Part shown: positions 1 to 4,148 of the stretch, in pieces
Position numbering within the stretch: the stretch's first letter is position 1
Layout of the letters: each line of letters begins with the position of its first letter
Origin: an uncultured Bacteroidales bacterium
Lineage (GTDB): Bacteria; Bacteroidota; Bacteroidia; Bacteroidales; Paludibacteraceae
Assembly (NCBI GenBank): GCA_937911935.1
Contig: CALDQH010000038.1
Location: forward strand, 1-7,351
DNA: 7,351 nucleotides
Reading direction: 5' to 3'
Translations under genes and position numbers: made by a program
Notes under the pieces: model-generated
The model's input: the letters and a program-made list of their open reading frames with translations, nothing else
What the model was told of the DNA's origin: nothing
Database searches by the model: none

Positions 1-125
1 AATTCATATTTCAGACGTTTCTGTACAGCTGCATCGTCCTGCTTGTTATATTCATGACTTTGGATCACTTCCGAATGGAGGAAAAGATTGTGTGGCATCA
101 CCACAGCACCTAAAACACTCATAAT
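1..125 (-). CDS. NRAMP-family divalent metal transporter fragment, in frame with the recU fragment
   Basis: This is the distal part of the open frame that begins at 560 and leaves the window at base 1. From about residue 146 of that frame it reads IMSVLGAVVMPHNLFLHSEV, the transmembrane segment with the Met-Pro-His-Asn signature of NRAMP (MntH-like) proton-coupled Mn/Fe transporters. It continues as a hydrophilic loop ending in KRLKYE, which also resembles the NRAMP loop that precedes the next helix. The wording (VVMPHNLFLHSE) is closest, from memory, to NRAMP proteins of anaerobic Bacteroidales and Clostridia. Everything N-terminal of this segment in a normal transporter of about 400 residues is absent, replaced by RecU sequence, so as it stands it cannot form a working transporter. 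The 3' end lies outside the window. Base composition here is visibly less AT-rich than in the recU part. The family call is fairly secure; the fusion may be an artefact. Confidence 0.72.
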   Translation of the reverse strand, partial: MMSVLGAVVMPHNLFLHSEVIQSHEYNKQDDAAVQKRLKYE

Positions 126-188
126 ATACTTTGCTTGATTATATTGTTTTATAGCTGAATCACCAAATGGTAAACTCTCTGCAGGACA
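126..188 (-). other. Unassigned bridge between the RecU and NRAMP homologies
   Basis: Residues 125 to 145 of the frame starting at 560 (CPAESLPFGDSAIKQYNQAK plus Tyr) match neither the RecU core nor the NRAMP signature as far as I can recognise. The join therefore lies somewhere in this stretch. A PstI-type palindrome CTGCAG sits at 179-184, next to the point where RecU similarity fades. The stretch is AT-rich like the recU part, while the bases below about 120 are not, so the composition change favours a join near 120-125 and the protein similarity favours one near 185-190. It could also be a divergent loop of either protein. Confidence 0.4.
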
Positions 189-560
189 ATCAAATGTACC
201 ACCATGTTTAATAACATTTCGTATTTGATTTGTTTGATGTTCATGGATATTCGATAGAGGAAATGCTGTTTTATTTAATGTTTCTTTAGCATCAAATTCA
301 ATATATTTTCCTTTATATAATCCATTATAGTCTAGCGTTGATTGTTCTTTAAAATAAGCTTTTTCTATTATTTTTTTGTGATTCTTATAAGATACATCAA
401 CTACACCGATAGGAGTAGGTTTCTTATAGATTAATGCTTTATCGTTTCTTAAATAATATTCGTTACTTATATTAAGAGCATTTTCTAAGTTCATTCCACG
501 GTTGCTATGAGATACACTTAATTTAGTGTAACTTTTCTTAATATTATTCGGATATTGCAC
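189..560 (-). CDS. recU: Holliday junction resolvase RecU, N-terminal two thirds (3' part missing)
   Basis: RecU is the Firmicutes/Mollicutes nuclease that cuts Holliday junctions during recombination and chromosome segregation, the counterpart of RuvC elsewhere. The GTG start at 558-560 gives MQYPNNIKK, like the usual RecU beginning M-x-YPNG. Landmarks follow in order: SNRGMNLE near residues 19-26, KKPTPIGVV at 46-54, AYFKEQSTLDYNGLYKGKY at 68-86, EFDAKETLNKTAFPLSN at 88-104 and a HEHQ near 106-109. By spacing, D77, D90 and K92 align with the catalytic D88, E101 and K103 of Bacillus subtilis RecU, with Asp in place of the Glu. Similarity ends around residue 123 (HGGTF) of an expected total near 200, after which the frame runs on into other sequence. 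The start is supported by an in-frame TGA three codons upstream and by AAGGTGAT seven bases before it. A Bacteroidota chromosome would normally carry RuvC instead, so this fragment looks foreign to the rest of the window. Confidence 0.85.
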
Positions 561-564
561 TTTT

Positions 565-572
565 AATCACCT
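565..572 (-). promoter_or_regulatory. Shine-Dalgarno sequence of recU
   Basis: On the minus strand AAGGTGAT lies just before the GTG start at 560, matching part of the anti-Shine-Dalgarno complement AAGGAGGTGATC. It decides the non-ATG start. Strong sites like this are typical of Firmicutes and unusual for Bacteroidota, which supports a different origin for this end of the window. Confidence 0.6.
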
Positions 573-589
573 TAATTAATTATACTATA

Positions 590-618
590 TAAATATAATA
601 AAATATAGTAGTTGACAA
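590..618 (-). promoter_or_regulatory. Possible sigma-70-type promoter for recU
   Basis: On the minus strand TTGTCA (613-618) is followed after 17 bases by TATTTA (590-595), about 30 bases upstream of the GTG start. The -35 element is good and the -10 element mediocre. The region is so AT-rich that -10-like words occur by chance; a TATAAT also occurs slightly further downstream without a matching -35. No Bacteroidota-type TAnnTTTG element was seen here. Confidence 0.3.
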
Positions 619-728
619 TATTAGAAATTGTAATTTTACGTGTGTTTTGCAGTCTAATTTAGTGGAGTTTTTTTGTATTTTGTCTAATATAATGAAATAT
701 ATGTGAAAATTGATTATTATCTTTTTGA

Positions 729-733
729 AAGGA
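729..733 (+). promoter_or_regulatory. Ribosome-binding site for the ATG at 743
   Basis: AAGGA inside the A-rich run before the start lies nine bases upstream of the ATG at 743-745. It favours this ATG over the earlier in-frame ATG at 710, whose product would begin with an unlikely Ile-rich leader (MIIIFLKGNKI). Confidence 0.45.
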
Positions 734-742
734 AATAAAATA

Positions 743-2245
743 ATGAAAGCTGAATACTTTATACAAGACATGATAGATATGGTAAAAGAGGTACAAGGCA
801 AATTGATGAATTTGTCGCAACTTTCATTTGGTGAGGCGTTTAGCAAATCCATAACCCAACTGTCATCGGGTAGTTTTAATACAGCTTGCTTTGACAGTAA
901 AAAACTAACCGACCACCACGCCATCATTCCTACCTTTCAGCACATGAATTTGTACGGGAATTTAACCGATATCGAAAAGAAAATCTACCAAATGGTTTGT
1001 TTTCAATTGGTTATGGCATTGCTTCCTGTCTGCAAAAAAGAAATTTTAGCCTATAAATTTCATTTCTCGGACGATAATGAATTGCTTGAGGCATCGGGTA
1101 CAACCATAAAAGAAGCAGGTTGGCGTGCCGTACTAAGCAAGGATGCCATAGATGACGATGCAGAAAGCGAAGAAAAACAGCTGCTCCCCAACCTAAAAAA
1201 AGGCGAACAAGTGCAGCTAACAGGTTCTCGTATCAAAGAGGGAATGACCAAAAAGCCAGCCTTGCTTACCGAAGCTACCTTGTTGAAAGCCATGGAAACG
1301 GCTGGCAAACAATTAGACGATCCAGAGGCAGTGCAAGCCATGAAAGATTGTGGTTTAGGTACCCCTGCTACACGTGCCAACATCATCGAAACTTTGTATA
1401 AACGTGCCTACATTGTCAACGAGAAAAACAAATTGGTTCCTACCGATATAGGTATGCAGGTTTATGAACTTACCAGCGACTTGCCCATTGGCAACCCTGC
1501 TTTAACGGGCGAGTGGGAAAAGAAACTCAACCTAATGGCAAAAGGTGAATACGAGGTAGAAGCCTTTTACCAAGAAATCATCCAATTTACCAAAACTGAA
1601 ACCGCCCGCCTACTTAACGACGGCAAAACGGTGCAAACAGGCACCATAGAGGGTATCAAATGCCCCGTTTGCGGAGGTCGCATCAAAGAAACCGAAAAAG
1701 CATTTGGCTGTTTGGGCTATAAAGATGGGTGTAAATTTGTGTTGTGGAAAGACGTTGCTAAAAAGAAATTAACCGAAAAACATTTGCGCCAAATCATCGA
1801 AAATGGCATGACCGATGTGATCAAAGGTTTTACCAGCAAAGCAGGAAAACCCTTTGATGCACGCTTAAAATACAGCCCCGAACAGCAAAAAATGGTGTTT
1901 GACTTTACGCCCGAACAAATAGGGCAGTGTCCCGTTTGTGGCAAAGAAATTATAGAGGGCAAACGTGGATTTGGCTGTAGTGGTTACAAGGAAGGATGCA
2001 CCTTTGTAGTTTGGAAAGAGCAAAACGGCAAAGAATTATCTTCGTCGCAAGTGGGTAGGCTTTTAAAAGGCGAAACCCTATCGCTTAAAGGCTTTGTAAA
2101 ACAAGATGGCACCAAATTTGATGGCAAATTAAAACTGGTAGAAGCGCCCGACGATAAGCATCTTTACAGGGTGGAATGCGAAGAAGTAACCCCCTCGGAC
2201 GGTAAAAAGAAGAAAACTACCAAGAAAGATGATGCGCCTCAATAG
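743..2245 (+). CDS. topB: DNA topoisomerase III, C-terminal part lacking the catalytic half
   Basis: Type IA topoisomerases pass one DNA strand through a break held by an active-site tyrosine. This 500-residue frame holds only the later part. Counted from the ATG at 743, TDHHAIIPT is at about 56-64, the strongly conserved GLGTPATRANIIETL at 204-218 and LTGEWEKKL near 254-262. Two C-terminal repeats of the topoisomerase C-terminal type follow, each with a Cys-x2-Cys-x12-Cys-x6-Cys ribbon (C307, C310, C323, C330 and C396, C399, C412, C419) followed by a segment with KGF (IKGFTSKAGKPFD, LKGFVKQDGTKFD). The tail is lysine-rich. A full enzyme would have some 300 more N-terminal residues with the Toprim domain and the YPRTDS tyrosine motif, and neither is present, so this product should not cleave DNA. 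The first 20 to 25 residues are not obvious TopB sequence and probably lie beyond a junction. The gene converges on murI and overlaps it by 29 bases, suggesting that this end is in its native place. Confidence 0.88.
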   Translation: MKAEYFIQDMIDMVKEVQGKLMNLSQLSFGEAFSKSITQLSSGSFNTACFDSKKLTDHHAIIPTFQHMNLYGNLTDIEKKIYQMVCFQLVMALLPVCKKEILAYKFHFSDDNELLEASGTTIKEAGWRAVLSKDAIDDDAESEEKQLLPNLKKGEQVQLTGSRIKEGMTKKPALLTEATLLKAMETAGKQLDDPEAVQAMKDCGLGTPATRANIIETLYKRAYIVNEKNKLVPTDIGMQVYELTSDLPIGNPALTGEWEKKLNLMAKGEYEVEAFYQEIIQFTKTETARLLNDGKTVQTGTIEGIKCPVCGGRIKETEKAFGCLGYKDGCKFVLWKDVAKKKLTEKHLRQIIENGMTDVIKGFTSKAGKPFDARLKYSPEQQKMVFDFTPEQIGQCPVCGKEIIEGKRGFGCSGYKEGCTFVVWKEQNGKELSSSQVGRLLKGETLSLKGFVKQDGTKFDGKLKLVEAPDDKHLYRVECEEVTPSDGKKKKTTKKDDAPQ

Positions 2246-3029
2246 ACTCGTGTAAAAATGTAGAGGCAGATTGTTTAAATTTTTCAACCGATTCGGTGGT
2301 GAAAAAAGTGCAGATTCCCTTTTTGTCCAACCTGCTATCCATTTCTGGATGTCTATCCAAATAGTCTTTTAGACTTTGGGCAATGATAGTTCCTTGTGAG
2401 ATAATTTGCATGTGCTCTGGCACATGCTTTTTTATTTGCTGTAGTAGCAAAGGATAGTGTGTACACGCTAAAACGAGTGTATCAATTTTAGGGTCGTTTT
2501 GCAACAATTTATCGATGTATTTTTTTACAAAATAATCCGCTCCATGGCTGTTATGCTCGTTGTTCTCTATAAGCGGCACCCACATGGGACAAGCTTGCCC
2601 TACAACCGTAATATGAGGATATAATTTGCTAATTTCCATGGGATAAGAACCCGATTGTATGGTTCCTTCTGTTCCCAATAGACCAATGTGGTTGCTTTGT
2701 GTGTGCAGACCTACGGCTTCGGCAGTCGGTCTAATGACACCCAATACCCTTCTGTCGGGGGCAATGCTGGGTAAATCTTTTTGCTGAATGGTACGTAGAG
2801 CCTTGGCAGAAGCGGTGTTGCATGCTAAAATAACCAAAGCGCAATCCATTTCAAAGAGTTTCTTTACGCATTCTAAGGTATATTGATACACCACTTCGAA
2901 CGAGCGAGTGCCATAAGGCGCACGGGCATTGTCGCCCAAGTACACATAATCGTACTCAGGTAGCAATGCCCGAAATTGTTCCAATATGGTAAGGCCTCCA
3001 TAGCCCGAATCAAAAACACCGATGCGCAT
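2217..3029 (-). CDS. murI: Glutamate racemase
   Basis: MurI interconverts L- and D-glutamate in the cytoplasm, providing the D-glutamate of the peptidoglycan stem peptide. The 270-residue product has the normal family length and all expected signatures: FDSGYGGLT at residues 6-14 with the Asp-Ser pair, LGDNARAPYGTRS at 31-43, the first catalytic cysteine in LACNTASAKA (C70) and the second in LACTHYPLL (C189, followed by H191). The GVIRPTAEAV segment near 97-106 is also typical. The start is the ATG at 3027-3029, 23 bases after the stop of the upstream skp-like gene, with an A-rich AAAGAAAGG stretch before it. It is the last gene of the minus-strand run. Its stop codon lies within the end of convergent topB, a 29-base overlap, and an antisense terminator-like hairpin lies within its coding region. 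It appears intact and functional. Confidence 0.96.
   Translation of the reverse strand: MRIGVFDSGYGGLTILEQFRALLPEYDYVYLGDNARAPYGTRSFEVVYQYTLECVKKLFEMDCALVILACNTASAKALRTIQQKDLPSIAPDRRVLGVIRPTAEAVGLHTQSNHIGLLGTEGTIQSGSYPMEISKLYPHITVVGQACPMWVPLIENNEHNSHGADYFVKKYIDKLLQNDPKIDTLVLACTHYPLLLQQIKKHVPEHMQIISQGTIIAQSLKDYLDRHPEMDSRLDKKGICTFFTTESVEKFKQSASTFLHESIEAHHLSW
2408..2433 (+). terminator. Terminator-like hairpin for topB, inside murI antisense
   Basis: GCATGTGC (2408-2415), a TCTG loop and GCACATGC (2420-2427) form a perfect eight-base-pair stem followed directly by six T (2428-2433). On the plus strand this is the form of an intrinsic terminator, 163 bases past the topB stop. In murI the same bases encode a His-Val-Pro-Glu-His-Met stretch preceded by two Lys codons, so the symmetry might be a coding accident. 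Confidence 0.5.
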
Positions 3030-3052
3030 AGTGGAAGCCTTTCTTTAGATGA

Positions 3053-3553
3053 TTAAATACCCAATACTTTTCTAACCATCGACGAAACGTCAATAGCAGC
3101 AGACGATTTGTAAGCAATGATGCCAGCTGTGTTGTCGATAATGTAGGTAAAGCCGTTTTGTTCGCCCACTTGTTTGATGGCTTCATCCAATTTGGTCATG
3201 ATGGGAATAAGCAACTCTTGTTGTTTTTTCTTTAATGTTTCCTCTGCACTTTGTACAAATGCTTGGATGTTACGTTGGTATTGGTTCAATTCGTTTTCTT
3301 TGTATTGACGAATTGCAGCATCCAATGTATCTGCTTGCGCTTGGTATTCTTGGTATTTACGTTGCAATTCTTCTTCCAATTTCTTGCCTTCTGTAATGTA
3401 TTTAAGGTTGGTATCTTCCAATTGTTTCATCGCAGTGGCATATTCAGGCATCACTGTAATGATTTCTTGTTTGTTGATATAACCAATTTTTAGATTTTGT
3501 GCAAAAAGCCCCAATGGCATAGCCAACAAAAGAGCGATAACAAGTTTTTTCAT
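3053..3553 (-). CDS. OmpH/Skp-family periplasmic chaperone (second copy)
   Basis: Skp-like proteins are periplasmic holdases that clasp unfolded outer-membrane proteins on the way to the BAM complex. The product (166 residues from the ATG at 3551-3553) begins with a Sec signal peptide, MKKLVIALLLAMPLGLFAQ, cut near the Ala-Gln. The mature part opens with LKIGYINKQEI, the short first strand of the family. It then has a long charged, Gln/Glu/Lys-rich coiled coil (about residues 40-115) and a closing segment containing GFTYIIDNTAGIIAY, the usual C-terminal strands of the Skp core. A TTG two codons further upstream could also be read as a start, but the ATG gives a normal signal peptide. It lies 25 bases after the paralogue upstream and 23 before murI, in the arrangement common in Bacteroidota where two skp-like genes follow bamA. 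Confidence 0.9.
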   Translation of the reverse strand: MKKLVIALLLAMPLGLFAQNLKIGYINKQEIITVMPEYATAMKQLEDTNLKYITEGKKLEEELQRKYQEYQAQADTLDAAIRQYKENELNQYQRNIQAFVQSAEETLKKKQQELLIPIMTKLDEAIKQVGEQNGFTYIIDNTAGIIAYKSSAAIDVSSMVRKVLGI

Positions 3554-3578
3554 AATCAATTCTATTATTTTAATTTAT

Positions 3579-4094
3579 TTATTTAGCATATCCAAGTTTG
3601 CTCAATACGTCATCGCTAATATCTACCGATGGATTGGCAAATAAAATACTAGGGCTCGATGCTCGATCATCTACACGCATATAGCCTTCTTTTTCAGCAA
3701 TTTCTTTGATGGCATTGTAAATTTCATCTTGTATAGGACGCATCAAACTTTCGCGTTTTTTGTATAGTTCACCGTCGTTACCAAAATATTTGCGTTTTAA
3801 TTCTTTGGCTTCTGTTTCTTTGGCAATAATGGCTTGTTCTTTTTCTTTCTTTTGCTCGTCGGTTAAGAATACCATTTCCGATTTGTAGTTGTTCATCAAG
3901 TTACCAGCTTCGGTATTTAGAGCATCAATTTCTTTTTGCCATTTTTTAGAACTTTGTTCTAATTGTTGGGCAGCCGATTCGTAAGCTGGGATATTTTTTA
4001 GGATATATTCCATGTCAACCATAGCCCATTTTTGAGCAGCAGCACTCATGCAACAGCAAAATAGTGCTATCCATAATACATTTAGCTTTTTCAT
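3579..4094 (-). CDS. OmpH/Skp-family periplasmic chaperone (first copy)
   Basis: This 171-residue protein is a paralogue of the next gene and a likely periplasmic chaperone for outer-membrane proteins. It starts at the ATG at 4092-4094 with a signal peptide, MKKLNVLWIALFCCCMSAAA, ending before Gln-Lys. Three consecutive cysteines lie in its hydrophobic part but there is no proper lipobox, so a soluble periplasmic protein is more likely than a lipoprotein. The mature start WAMVDMEYILKNIPAYESA is the Skp/OmpH opening. A charged helix pair follows (about 40-105, rich in Glu and Lys), and then a KYFGNDGELYKKRESLMRPI hairpin-side segment and an EKEGYMRVDDRA closing strand. Overall identity to the second copy is low by eye, so the two are probably not interchangeable. 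The 54-base gap to bamA shows no terminator, consistent with co-transcription. Confidence 0.9.
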   Translation of the reverse strand: MKKLNVLWIALFCCCMSAAAQKWAMVDMEYILKNIPAYESAAQQLEQSSKKWQKEIDALNTEAGNLMNNYKSEMVFLTDEQKKEKEQAIIAKETEAKELKRKYFGNDGELYKKRESLMRPIQDEIYNAIKEIAEKEGYMRVDDRASSPSILFANPSVDISDDVLSKLGYAK

Positions 4095-4148
4095 AATCGT
4101 ATCATTTAAATGTTTTATATGTTTTAGACGTAATAAATAGCCAAAGGT

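Larger units (their letters stand above)
561..742. other. Very AT-rich divergent spacer between recU and topB fragments
   Basis: Only 33 of 182 bases are G or C. The spacer holds the candidate minus-strand promoter and ribosome-binding site for recU and a perfect TATAAT (688-693) on the plus strand 49 bases before the topB ATG, without a recognisable -35. I see no RNA gene, inverted repeat pair or insertion-sequence end. Composition groups it with the recU side rather than with the genes to the right. Confidence 0.55.

Noticed and set aside
561..742. Insertion-sequence end, attachment site or phase-variable promoter between recU and topB
   Set aside because: No inverted or direct repeat pair long enough to stand out from the AT-rich background was found.
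580..927. 115-codon minus-strand frame antisense to the start of topB
   Set aside because: Its first half mirrors conserved TopB codons and its tail is low-complexity AT-rich spacer; no recognisable domain or ribosome-binding site.
1060..1386. 108-codon minus-strand frame inside topB
   Set aside because: Antisense shadow of well-conserved topoisomerase sequence, Ser-rich with no domain.
3251..3493. 80-codon plus-strand frame within the second skp-like gene
   Set aside because: Phe/Leu/Val-rich mirror of the Glu/Lys/Gln coiled coil of the real gene; looks membrane-like only because of antisense codons.
3557..3559. TTG start for the second skp-like gene
   Set aside because: The ATG two codons later gives a standard Met-Lys-Lys signal peptide; TTG starts are rare and nothing favours it here.
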